A DNA stretch of 64,000 bases from Neonectria sp. B-13 (taxonomy: Eukaryota > Ascomycota > Sordariomycetes > Hypocreales > Nectriaceae). Location: contig NOKP01000022.1 of NCBI GenBank assembly GCA_002682825.1, positions 496,001 through 560,000 on the forward strand. The letters run 5' to 3'. A model generated the notes under the pieces. That model was not told the DNA's origin. It did no database searches and saw nothing but the letters and a program-made list of their open reading frames with translations. The position numbers and the translations under genes were made by a program. Numbering within the stretch: the first letter of the stretch is position 1; every line of letters begins with the position of its first letter. Shown piece by piece: positions 12,901-23,962 of the stretch.

Positions 12901-13623
12901 CTGGAGCCTGAAGTTGTGTCGCCATCTCTGATGAACCCAGCCTAGCCCCAGCACAAGAGGCTGGAGCGCTTCCTGCCAACCAACCAACAACGGTACCAGA
13001 ACCGAGAGTAATGTTGATGGCTAAGTGCCTGCAAGACATGGCGATACCATATTCAAAAGATGAAGGTTGGCAGACTGAGTAACATTCCAATTACGTATAC
13101 TCAAAATATATAAAACAGCAACATACGGAGGGTGTCGCCATTGGCAGCCATGGAGCGACAGGGCTTGGAATACACTGAGGCTATATTCGGGATAAGTGCG
13201 AATAGGATGCTTCAAAATGCGATTCCAGAACTGTTGTTCTGTTTTCTTTTACGGAGTAAAACGGAAGGTCAGGCAAGTAGGCTTAGTAGAGTGGGTAGAG
13301 TTGGGTTAGGACTAAAACTTATGTTAGGCATGGGGCTAAACTTAGTTTGTGTCCTTAATACGGTAACTTACGCTTCAGGCTGACTGTATGTTAAGAGTAT
13401 TTAGTTTATGGTTCCTGTCAGGAATTCCAAATCACAGCACGTCACTCAACACAGCAGACAAGTTATTGGCGTCTTTGATATATTTATACATGGACGTGCA
13501 CACTGATATACAGCGATGGCTAGGGCCACTATTTACAAGGAATAATAACATGTTCGATGCTTCGAGAATTCGAGGAACAGACCCTCCAATCCATCCGTCT
13601 AGAGCAACCACTAGACAAGGCAC

Positions 13624-14797
13624 TTAGAGAGCCCATCGGGTACCACTCTTGGCAGAACGCTTCGCAGCACGCTTTCCAGCGCGGCGGACCTTGCGGGCCT
13701 TGCGCTTGGCGGCACAAGAGTCGGTGGTGCCGGTGGGAGTGGCAGCAGGCGCCTCCGACACGACGGCGGTGGACTCGGCCTCCTGGACGGCGGTGGTGAC
13801 GGCGACCGGGGCGATGGAGGTGGTGGGGACAGCGACGGTGCCGTTGGAGGGGACCGAAGCGGTGGGGACGAGAGTAGCGAAGGTGGACGAGGGAGTGGCA
13901 ACGGGAGTCTCAACCGGGGTGGTGGTGTTGGAGCCGGAGCCGCTGCCGGCCTCGGAACCGTCGCTGCCAGTGCAGTCACCGTCACTAGCCTGGCCGGCGA
14001 AGTTGGCAGTGTGGTCCTCGCAAGAGTTGGGCCAGACGGCGGGGCCGGGGGCAGTGTAGCTGGTGGGAGCCGGGTAGTAGAGGTTGATGAGGATACCGGG
14101 CTCGCTGCCGTCGTAGGCGCCGGGGAACTTGACAGTGTCGGTGGGCGTGCCGGAGCCGGAGCCCTCGACCTTGAGCTGAGCGCAGCCCATGTAGAACTGG
14201 GCGCCGCCCTTGGAGCCGGCGGAGTGGAGGGCGATGTGCTCGGCGCGCATCAGGTAGTTGCCCGAGGGCAGGCTGTCAGGCAGGGCAAAGGTGAAGTTGT
14301 GGATGCCAGCGTTGTTGACGTAGGTGGCCCACTGGAGTCCAGCATCGGTGATGTCGCTGGTGGTCAGCGAGTAGACCTTGAACCAGTCGCCATCACCAAG
14401 GTAGTCGGAAGCCTCGGTGCCGTCAGGGGCCTTGCTCAAGTAGACGGCGAGGGGACCAGGGTGGCCTAGTCATGGTTAGCAGTTGCGTAGGATTAACCAC
14501 GACCACGGAAATGACTGTACCAATCTCAGAGTTAATGGCCATGCCCACCTCATCACCGGGCGCGACGGTGAAGGTGCTGGTCTTGGCTCGGATGTCGGCG
14601 TCGAGGCCGCCTTGGTTGCAGATCATGTTATCCGAGGTGACGTCCTCAATGGGGGAGTTGGAGTTGGTCGTCTGGCGGATGTACTCGTAGGGGTCCGTGC
14701 CCTTGCCATTAACAATGAGAGACTCAAAGTTGTAATGGGCCATGGCAGCTGGGAGGGTGGCGGCAACGGCCAGGACGGAAGGGAGTGAGAAACGCAT
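13624..14797 (-). CDS. AA9 lytic polysaccharide monooxygenase (GH61 type)
   Basis: Exons 14797-14521 and 14465-13624 join across a 55-bp intron to 372 aa. A 20-residue signal peptide ends ...AAMA, leaving His21 as the mature N-terminus (HYNFESLIVNG), the first ligand of the copper histidine brace. The splice joins EI-GHPGPLAVYLS and so builds the second copper His (H94). H173 (IALHSA), Q182 and Y184 (AQFYMGC) match the conserved second-sphere and axial residues of AA9. The enzyme is secreted and cleaves cellulose or related glucans oxidatively using copper and a co-substrate. After the catalytic domain (about residue 250) comes a Thr/Ser/Pro/Val-rich linker, then a Cys and a strongly basic tail (AAKRKARKVRRAGKRAAKR) in place of a CBM1. 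Confidence 0.93.
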
Positions 14798-16341
14798 GGT
14801 GAAGGTTGAAGTGCCTGTGAAGAGGGAAGTGGGGCGGATGAAGTTGAAAGTGATAGTAGAGACTGAGAAACTGTAATAGCTAACCACCAGGGCTTGCAAT
14901 GAATGAAATGAGTCGTAGAGACGAAGAAAAGAATGGCGCAAGCGACAGCTGCGTGGAAGAGACAGGAACCTCGAAGCAAAGAGAATGGGATGAGAAGGAA
15001 GGGGAGAATGTGGAAGAGAGCGAGGACGAGCAGGGCCTTTATGGGCATCATCACGATGCCGGCCTTACCCACAGCTCTCGCAACTCTATCCCATGCTCCT
15101 CGACAATTGCTGGGAAATCTCACCGTCGTGGGCTTCAGGAGACGGCCGCGATATCGCTAGGGGGCCGGATCCTGAAACGGGGACTGTCGTAGCCGCCGGA
15201 GAGCTACGGCGGGGTCCAGGAACGCATCTGGGTTGTTTCCACAGCGAGGCCTGCAAAAGAACCGTTCCCGACAGGCCGTTTGAGATGACAGTTTGGTTGC
15301 TGCGACTCTGCGAGGCTCTTCCCGATAACCCTGTCTGTCAGGCACCCGGAGCGTCTCAGAGCTCGGACTACGAGCCCTATTTGGTTCCGGGCCCATGGGA
15401 CCGACGGCCTCGGACCCGAGTGAAGTAGGAAGTCGTCTGATCTTTGAATCAATGGCTGGCGGGTTCAAGAGGATGGCGATGGCTGATTGAGTGGTTGGCT
15501 GCTTTGTGGTTGACTAGATGATCAGAACCTCAACGTCAATTGCACCGACAACCACGCCAACTGAGACTTTATCTCTGTACAGAAGCCATCTCAAAGACTC
15601 AATCACTGATCAGCGCTGGTGTAAGCGATTGGTGGAATTTTGGAGGTTCACAGGGGCGCGACTGACAAGGGTCTCCCGTTGTAACAGGTGGGTGGATCTC
15701 CCGATCTGAGCGGCGGCAAACATCCATGAAGAGGGTGGAAAGGGATGGACGAAAACAGAGGAAAACAATGATTCAATTCTGTTGCTTCAGTTGTTTGAGG
15801 ATCAACGAAACTATGTTCAGTCGCAGAGGCCGTTGGAAGTGACCCGGAGTGCATGTTTCGTGGACGTGATCAAGCCACTGAAAGGGCCATCACAAATAAT
15901 CTTGGCGAGATCTACACATCAAGGGATTGAGCAATCGTCCCTCAAAGAGGATGCTAAAGACGTGTAAATTCTCAGATTAGCATTTCAAGTCCCCAGCCAA
16001 CATTCGTACTAGATGAAGGACTTTCCAGCCGGAATCGCCAAGCGGTCGCTTCCAGAGATGACCTAGAGAGGTTTGGTCGATCTCCATGAGCGGAAACTCG
16101 GCCGGCGTCTCGCGTAGAGTACCGGGGTTCGTTTCGAATGCGTTAGCCGCCGTCACTTCGTCTGCGACCTCGACCGTGGCCCTGATTATCTTTGGTCGCG
16201 TAAAAGGGCCTCGGTCCCCAATCAATCAAGACATTTTTTCTTCTTTAACTGTATTCGTACACTCTGGGTTGTTGGCAAGCCGCGGGGCTCGGATGAGTTC
16301 CCTCCTATCGCATCTTGGGAAACGGCTGCCCGTCTCCGCTT
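14798..16341. other. Intergenic: LPMO upstream region and 3' side of anoctamin
   Basis: About 1.5 kb with no supportable gene. The part next to 14797 is the LPMO leader and promoter. The remainder is mixed composition with short, overlapping frames only. Confidence 0.5.
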
Positions 16342-18687
16342 CTAATCCATCTTAGGTTCTTGACACTTCCCTTCATCACCGCGTTTCACCTGTTTGATCA
16401 AGTTTATGCCGAATGCTTCGCTGGACCCGTCGTCTACTTGTTTCGTCCAAAAGGCGCCCTTGCCCGTGACGAGCACAGACTTCCTTCGCGCCCTCTCAGC
16501 AACGCTCAACCCTACCCCAGCACGCTTGCTCGCCTCCATCTCTTCCAGATACCGCACCCGGTTGGCGTATCGCTGGTTGCGGTCTTCGCGGATCCTCTCG
16601 GAGCCAGCTTGGTGAAGGACAGAGCGGACCAGGACGCGCAGAAGGAGCAGAACATGCTCGCTGATGAAGACCGTAACCGGCAACATCGCCCAGCTTTCGG
16701 TTCCAAAATGCTCCGTACTGAAGAGGTGCACAATGGCTGCAGTAGAGATGCTGCCAAGCCAGGTGAGGGCGTCAAGAGAGTAGATCCAGGGCCCGATGCC
16801 GTCCGCCCGAACAGGAGCAGGTCGCTGATGCTCGATGGAAATCTTGGCAAAATCCGACCGGAGTTCGATCCAGTTGTTGACAAGGAATCCAATCGGGATA
16901 AGAGGCCACACCGGAGAGAACAGGGCCAAGTAACCGAATTGGAGCACAATCTCGGAGATATCTTCCTGAACGTTGTAGAGAGGCAGTGTTGCCTCGTTCC
17001 GACATTTAGCTAGAAACTCGGCCTCGCTGGCTTCGTCTGGAACGATTGACTGAAGCGTGGCTCCCGTAGAGTGTGCCTCGCGGTAGTCGCGGTACCACCC
17101 GGAAAGCTTGTGCTTCACCAAAGGCATGATGTTCTCTTCGAAGAAACTCGACATCTGGCCCGTGACCGTGAGTGCGATGACTTCATTTTTGAGCCTGTCT
17201 GAGTCAACCCGGAAAGGCACGTGGATAAACCTCTGTCCAAAACTAGCCAGGATCTTTTCAAGGATGGCCTCCAGCCTCGGGACGACGTCATCGCCGAAGG
17301 GCACGTAGATGAAAGCCGTGAGGAAGATGGGCAGGTAGTTGGTGCACATATTAAGAACGAAGATCTTTTGCGTGAGCGACATCTCGTGTTGATCTGCAGT
17401 TTTCTTATTCTCAAATTCAGTCATCCACGTAGCAGCATCTTCGAGAGCTGTCGTGATGTACGGCAATGAGACTGCTAGAAGAATCGTCGGCAAATATTCC
17501 TTGAAGCCTGTTAGCCACCAATGCAGCCGAAAGCTGAGCTGGAACTTACAAGGTAAAACTTGTACGGCCCAGCATAAGTCTCCGATATGAGAATCTCAAT
17601 GGCGAAAACCGACACAATGGCGGTCCCTAACGCAGCCATCGCGAAGAGCAAAAACGGGATCTGCACGAGCTGCCGGGTGATTTGCTTCCATTTCGGAAAG
17701 TAACGGTGCGTGCGGCCACCCTCGTCGACAAAGACCTTCTCGTACTTAAACTGCGGCCGTGTGACTTTGACGGTCTGGATCCCCTTAACGCCCCAGCGAA
17801 GGCTGAGATCGACCTCTTTGATCTTCCAATACTCGAGGAACACGGTGCACCAGACGCTCGTGAGGATGCCGTATGCAAGTGAGTACCGAGGAAGCCAAAG
17901 CCACGCAATGACGCCGGTGATGGCGGGGATGGAGAGGAAGAGGAGATAAGTCTGGATGAAGGCGAAGTAGAATGCCACCTATATACAGTTATAAGAATGA
18001 ACATGCCAAAAAGCGAGCGAGTTGGGAGATTTCTGGTCGTTCTTACCTTAGATCCATGCAAATCCCGAATAGAGTCAAGATCTTCAGGCTTCAGGAAAAT
18101 CCTCTTGCTGAGATGGCGTAACAGGGACTGGTTGACTTCGGTATTGTGCAGCGGAAATATGGATTTGACGCGTTCCCACTTTCCGGCTCCCGGTGTGATG
18201 CCCGCGCCACCGAGCTCCTTGGGCCAGCTAACCAGATGATATACGGACAGAACCTCCTCGGCTTCGAATGCCCCCTTGACCACGGTGTTCTTATCTCCGC
18301 CGGGGTGATTGGGCGTGATCCCATACAACCAATCTTTGACTCTGCGATTTATTAGCATCTCTGCACAGCTTAGAGTTGTATTGGCGTCGGAATCACCTGG
18401 ACTTGTGGACTGTTCGGCCAAGGAGCTCCCGAGGTGCCTTGACAAATACCAGAAGCGATTGCTCGTACCCAGGTCTGACTTCGATGTCAAGACCGGCCTC
18501 GTCTAGATCTTCTAGCAGAGTTTTGAACTCATCAATAGCCACGTCGTGTTCTTTTAAGAGTCAGTTGGGCGAAAAGAAACAGATGATCGGAATACACACC
18601 GGCGTCACCGAAATCGTACAAGACGACATACTTGTCTTTGTATGTTGTCGTCGAACCACCCTGCAGCTTCGCGTAAGAAGCGGCCAT
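16342..18687 (-). CDS. Anoctamin/TMEM16 family membrane protein (lipid scramblase or ion channel)
   Basis: Five exons (18687-18600, 18550-18397, 18341-18047, 17978-17550, 17499-16342) give 707 aa, close to known fungal TMEM16 proteins. Introns are 49, 55, 68 and 50 bp. The last uses a CAAG acceptor, because the nearer CAG would break the frame. An N-terminal cytosolic domain (RVKDWLYGI near 82) precedes about ten membrane segments. The carboxylates that bind calcium in studied TMEM16 proteins appear conserved: EDISEIVLQFGY gives the D-x-x-E pair, and NNWIELRSDF the E-x-x-x-D pair. Fungal relatives scramble phospholipids or tether ER to plasma membrane (Ist2). Which applies here is not decidable. 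The C-terminus lacks a long polybasic Ist2-like tail. Confidence 0.88.
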
Positions 18688-19478
18688 TTCGGCAGTCCGG
18701 CAGACTAGCCGATTTAATGCGGGTCGCCTGGGCCGATCCAGATAGCGGTCCCGGGGTGAAACTCGGAAGGCCTGAGAAGCTTCGTTACGGACGATATTGC
18801 GTTGTCAACAAAGTCAGCCCGCCAGAACATAACATTTCCACGAGAAGAGAGTCTGTTTTATCTCGAACCAAATGTCTTTGGATTCTACACGTAAGCATCT
18901 CCACTTGGCCAAGGATAGCAAAAGGAAGGGCCGGAACAGCCCTAACGCTTGGTGGACCAACTGGCGGCTATCCGGCACGGCACCGGCACAGCCTCACTTG
19001 GCGGGTCTTGGAACGATCAACGTCTTTACTTTGGTTTCTACATTGTGGGAAAGCAAATGTGTCAATTGATTGAAGGTGAATGGCGGAGGTATATTGTAAT
19101 AAAATGGTGAACAGTGGTGACGTGGGCATTGGTAGTGGAAGAGGTTGTTTCAGTGCCTGGAAAGGATGCTCAAAATCTGAATTGACCTCTACCTCTGCCA
19201 TCCTGCAGATTACTTGTCACGGTCCTCCTCGTGTACAAATATTGCTAAGCGCTAAATGAACAAAGTTGTTAGCCTTGGCAGTCACCCAAGCCGGATCGGC
19301 ATTACCACACCACAATGGAGCCCGTCAGTTTTGAAACATCAATGGTCATTTGACTCGTAATTGGATCGACGAAAGGTTGTAGGAAACGCGGACACGAATC
19401 GAAACGAACCATGAGCAACACACATAGGAAATTGACCAACAAAATGAACACCGAAGACGAGACTTTTAATAAACCTAG
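18688..19478. other. Intergenic: anoctamin upstream region
   Basis: About 790 bp between two minus-strand genes with no convincing coding content. It contains the anoctamin promoter and the 3' side of the zinc-finger gene. Confidence 0.5.
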
Positions 19479-20472
19479 CTAGCCCTTAGGTCCTCGATTC
19501 CTCTTCACGCCCTCATGGCGTTCTTTCTTGTGACGAGTAAGGCCATCAGGTCTCGCGTACATTTTCCCACAGACATCACACTTTGACTCGAGCTTGGGAT
19601 AGCCCACGCATTCTGCCCAGTCGCGGTGATTAGCCCAGACGTGACGGCTTATGGACTTGTTGTAGTCGTCCCCAAATGGACAACTGGGTGCGGGACACTT
19701 GGCTGCTTGGGTGTGCTTTCTCATATGGCGGCTGCATTGAGCGGCAGTCAGCAATTATGATACTATTTGTGTTCTTATGAACAAGGCAAGAACAAAGGTG
19801 CAAACCGCAAATTATCGCCGAGAAGAGTGAAGTTTGAGAAAAAACTGACGTGAGATGTGTCTGAGTCCGTTTCACTTTGTGACATTGATCACAAGAAAAT
19901 GATGTCTGTCTCTCTTTACCCTTCTTCCTTGTCGAAGGAGACGAAGAAGGAAGGTGGTATTCCTCAGTTGAGGGCGAGGCGAAAATAGAAGGAGCAGGAA
20001 ACACGCTGGTCTGTGTCTCGGTGAAGGAGTAATGAGCGGCTGAATCATGGGATTCATAGTCGTATCCAGAAGAGAAATCATTCATAACTGACGAAGAAGA
20101 ACCAAATAAAATCGAGTCATGGTCTGCTTGCTCACAATCAAGGTCCGGTAGCTGCTGGAAATCATCGGCGGCGTTGGCCTCCTGGCTCAGCAGCGAGCTG
20201 TTAGGAGACTATGCCGCCAGGGCTTGGACGTTGGAAGTGGGGGCAATCGTGAGGGAGTCAATCTGACCCATCCCTCCCAGATTATGAAGGATTCTGGGAT
20301 CAAGGCTCGGATTGACCGGAGAGAAGCTGCGATCATAGCTCATGTTGCCACCGTTCAGAGGCAATTCACACGGTGGAGGGTCATCCTCCTCGGACCCCGT
20401 GCAGCCATCTTCCCACATGACGGGGTCCCTAGCACCCCGTCTAAAGGGTTTGGGCTCAATGAAGCGACTCAT
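19479..20472 (-). CDS. C2H2 zinc-finger protein with three fingers (possible nonsense-broken 5' part)
   Basis: The C-terminal half is clear. It has three C2H2 fingers: C-x2-C-x12-H-x3-H starting CDQC, C-x4-C-x12-H-x4-H starting CPAPSC, and C-x2-C-x12-H-x4-H starting CDVC. Finger 1 is completed by splicing out 19849-19732 (GTCAGT...CAG, 118 bp). Upstream, a same-frame Ser/Asp/Pro-rich region continues to ATG 20472 (MSRFIEPKPF) but is interrupted by an in-frame TAG at 20211-20209. A 48-bp intron (20229-20182, weak donor GTCCAA, branch-like CTAAC, acceptor CCAG) would remove the stop and keep the frame, giving 275 aa from 20472-20230, 20181-19850 and 19731-19479. Otherwise the protein starts at an internal Met near 20085. 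It is probably a nuclear DNA-binding regulator; targets are unknown. It is transcribed divergently from the deaminase-like gene. Confidence 0.7.
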
Positions 20473-21639
20473 ATTGCATCTATGCAATAGAAGTCTGATT
20501 TTAAAAGAGCTTTCTTAGAAATTGTCTGTTAGGTAGTAGGACGGGGGGCACTCACCATCCGCCGAGCATTGGCCCTCGATAGAGATACGGCGGCGATCGA
20601 ATTGGATATTTTTTACAAAAGTCTGGCAGCGTCAAACCGGAAAGCTCCTGAACGCCGGGGTTGATATGTCGTCAGAACTGGTAGGCTTTGAGTTGCACGA
20701 AATCGTGAAGCATGGCCAAAACCCAGCTTTCCATGAGCCCGAAAGCTGGCCTTTTATCTTGGGGAAGCTCACGTAACGAGGCTGGCCAGAAGCAACTGGA
20801 AGCTTGACGGCGGAGTTTCAAGCCTGGTCCAACATCTCACCCCGCGCAGCTGAGAGCTTGCAGCAATTGGCGAAGCAAAGGCCGCGGTGTCGGTCAAGGT
20901 CCAGATCAACCTCATCTCATGCGGGGGGCCTCCCGAGTCGTGAGCTGTCACCACACCGCACCATCTTTCCAGATTTCGGCGAGACCATAGGTCAATTGGA
21001 TACCCGAACCTGCAATTCGTATAGGATCTTATCTGGAACTAACCACAAAGAATTTGCTCATGTTTCTCCCCGGTTACATTCCAAGCGAGTCTGGGGCGGC
21101 GTCAACGCTTGGGAGCCCTGCCTAACTCTGCCTTGGGAGGCGCTTCGAGCTTAGTGTGGGTTGAAGGCCTGGCACTGAGCCAACCAGGGACCACACGGCG
21201 AGGCAGCTTTGCATACTGGTCGACCGCCCACATTACATTAGGCTGATGTCCTAACTTGAAAATGACGTTATCGGCCTGCATGGCGCTTTTCGCGATCAAA
21301 GTGCTGTCTGACGGGCCTATAGTTCATAAGACGGTCAGCAAGGAGTCAAGAACTAGTGGGCCACCCACTCAAATGCCGCGCGCACTTACACAAGGCTCGG
21401 GTACAGTTCGTCTCCTACAACCTTATGGAGGCCCACCACTTTGAATGCGAGATTAGTTGAGGTTCCCGTGTGTCTTGGAAACCGTGATATCGAAGGTACA
21501 TAAACCGAAGCCGACGGTACACTAGCCACTCACCTCGTTACACACAATCACTTTCATTCAGACAGCTTCCTCGATTGCGTTGCTCATAGATATCCACAAG
21601 TTTGGACTGCTCTTTCGAGACCAACGGCCACTTTTCAAG
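20473..21639. other. Divergent intergenic region between C2H2 and deaminase-like genes
   Basis: About 1.2 kb between two divergently oriented genes, so it should contain both promoters. Only short overlapping frames are present, with no recognised domain. Confidence 0.5.
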
Positions 21640-23445
21640 AGTATTTACTTTCCATTCCGTGAACATAAAAGCAATCACTAAGCTATCTAGTGACGACTAC
21701 CAGTGAGACACCAATCGAGCTGAACGCCAAGCTTCGTCGCAGATTCTACGAGCCTGTTGTGCTCGAGGATGCTCTTACAAAAGCTTGCAGCCGAAACCCC
21801 GAAGGCTGCAGCCGAACATCTGTTCCCACTGTGGACACTCTCGAAGGCAGCGCCGAACAGGCTTTTCACTCCCTCGTGAACAGACTCGCTCAGGTATGCG
21901 ACTCTAGAAAGGGAGGGGACACAGTCTCTGCCCTTTCTATCCTGGAGGAGTTTGACGGTGTTCACTTTGTTGTTGGCTCAAACCGGATTTCCGAGGAGGA
22001 ACAAGTCCAATTGCAAAACTTTGTGACGTTAATGCTGCATATCCCAAACATGGCTACTCCTCCCAAGCAACCTCGCAAAAAGTTGGTGTTCAGGGTCCTT
22101 TTATGGCTTGTCGTATCGTACAACAAGCCTCGGATCAGGCTTTATGTCAAGGACCTGGATGCCAATCTGGACAAATGCATTTCGAGCTGTGAACAAGATG
22201 TGAACGGAGACACGAATAGTATGAATCCTCTTACTTTAACCTACACAAGTGCTGTTCGCTGACCTCAGCTGCAAGCTGCGGAACTGAAGGCCGTTTTATT
22301 GCAGCTCAAAGCCCTCACGACCTTCCACGACTATAGCAGCAGCCCAGACAAAGACATGGCATGTGAGTAGTGTTATTGTAGGACATGGTTCTGAAGACAG
22401 CTCAGTCAATATACTAATAATAGTCATTCACAAATTAGATCGCCAAAACTGTGAAAGCCTCATGGTAGCTATCCACCGAAGCCACCAGGAAGGCCACATC
22501 ATCGACACCATGATCCAGAAATCTCGTGAAGGTCAGATGAACAGCTCTAAGCAGTGGATGGAACTCCGCCACCTTATCGGTCGTCTTAGAGCATGCTATC
22601 TGGCCGTGGACACCATCGTTCGGTCGCACGCACGATGGCCTCAGCTTTTTGAGGGCATCCCGAGAGTGACCGTCATCCCATCCAGCAGACCCCATATTAA
22701 TCCAATTAAGAATAAGGGGACAACCGCAGAAGGCATCATTGGTCGCATGGTTTCGGGCGAGAATGAAGTCGCTGCATGGCGCGCTGAAGCTCAACAACTT
22801 CAGCGATTTGATCTTGACGCCCTCATCCAGAAATCTTGCAAGAAGGCCTCCTTCAGGCCCATCGTCCACGCAGAAGTGCTTGTGTATGAGTACGTTCGTG
22901 GGTACCTGGCTGACAACCCAGGCTTCAAGTTTTGGAATGATTGGAATTACGTCGGCAGCAGCAAGCCTAACTGTCGGCTGTGCTCTTATTACTTCTCACT
23001 TATGAGCGGCGTATCGGTTCGTGAGACGCACGGAAACCTGTACACAGCATGGAGGACCCCCGATGTCTTTGATGCCGCTGGTGGCAAAGAGAGAGAAAAG
23101 ATTCTGAACACCATGGCAGCCAGAATCCGCGAAGATGCTCTAAGGACCATGAGGGACAAATTACCCCAGGGCAAGGATCATGATTCGAGCTCGTTTCCTG
23201 CCCTGGCGCCATATCTGGTCCGAGCCACGGGACATTCAGATAGCATGTCCCTAAGCGACCTGGCATCTCAACTTGGGGATCTGAACCTCAACTACGATAT
23301 CCTTGGCTGTGAGAGGTTGGCTGCGGATGGTAATCAGAGGTCCATGGCTGGGTCTATTGACGTGGACGAAACTGCTGTTGGCGATGGGGACGAAGGAGAA
23401 GTTCTCTTATTTACTGGTCGACGAAGTGCGAGTTTGAGCGAGTGA
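21640..23445 (+). CDS. OTT_1508-like nucleic-acid-deaminase-superfamily protein
   Basis: The model has four exons: the single base A at 21640, then 21691-22218, 22276-22362 and 22439-23445, giving 540 aa. The long frame starting near 21690 has no in-frame ATG before its conserved-looking start. Splicing out 21641-21690 (GTATTT...CTAG, 50 bp) creates ATG ACG ACT, so the start codon is split by an intron. Two later introns (57 and 76 bp) keep the frame. The key signature is H349-A-E351 (HAEVLVYEYV) and P-N-C384-x2-C387 (SKPNCRLCSYYF), the zinc ligands and catalytic Glu layout of the deaminase fold. In fungi this layout with PNCRLC matches the OTT_1508-like family (PF14441) from memory. Substrate is unknown: free nucleotide, RNA or DNA are all possible. 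No signal peptide is visible. The N-terminal 300 residues are alpha-helical-looking and unassigned. Confidence 0.72.
21641..21690 (+). other. Predicted intron splitting the start codon
   Basis: GTATTT donor, a CACTAAG branch-like word and a CTATCTAG acceptor. Removal joins CAAGA to TGACG and creates the ATG of the deaminase-like gene with A at -3. Prediction only. Confidence 0.5.
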
Positions 23446-23962
23446 AATTCATACACTACGAGGTGTATGACGAGCAGAAGCGGGTTGTTGGGCTTGCCGG
23501 ATAGCATCGTGGTTTCGTTTTCTTTTACAATCATTCTAGTCGTGCGCTAAAGAATTCTTTCCTATCCTTACTATTTGCGTTTGCTTGTTTTAGTTTTACA
23601 TTGACCTCCTGACTTCCACTGATGTGCTTTCTGATGTGAAATATCTGAACCTCTGGATAAACGTCCTAATACTCATAAGTGGCTACTCCGATAGCTTCAG
23701 TGTAGGCAAGAATATTTATACGGGGCGTCCAGGGACCCTGTAAATGATTTCTCTTGCCTTGCTAAGCGCTTGGGAAAATATTGGGAGCTATATACAAGGT
23801 ACAGAGGGAGAGAATTGGGAGGTAGGTATTGGATTGAAATTTGGCCAAACTGCTCTTGGATGGATGAAGGCCGTTTCCAGAGAATCTCAATGTCCATAAA
23901 AGTTTATGCAACCTTGATCACCATAACCCCGTCTAGAGTCTCCATCTATCTGTTTACAACTC
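23446..23962. other. Convergent intergenic region
   Basis: About 520 bp between the 3' ends of the deaminase-like and TTL genes, AT-rich, with no coding signal. Confidence 0.5.

Larger units (their letters stand above)
6913..13623. other. Gene-poor block with simple repeats and AT-rich patches
   Basis: About 6.7 kb without a frame I can assign to a gene. The left half (7.1-9.6 kb) is GC-rich, and its overlapping open frames on all strands have no domain or intron logic. Visible structure includes GGGACGGA-type repeats near 8310-8355, a duplicated CCCACCTGGTCAAAT at about 9707-9738, CTCTAGA repeats near 9750-9772 and TCTTCCG repeats near 9857-9915. The right half has TpA-rich patches (12040-12360 and 13250-13420) that could be remnants of mutated repeats. 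I see no intact transposase, tRNA or rRNA. Confidence 0.5.

Noticed and set aside
17508..17549. 42-bp intron with CAG acceptor in the anoctamin gene
   Set aside because: It would shift the frame. The 50-bp version ending CAAG preserves it.
22219..22268. Nearer CAG acceptor for the second intron of the deaminase-like gene
   Set aside because: Using it leads to a stop in the next exon. The AAG at 22275 keeps the frame into the downstream coding sequence.
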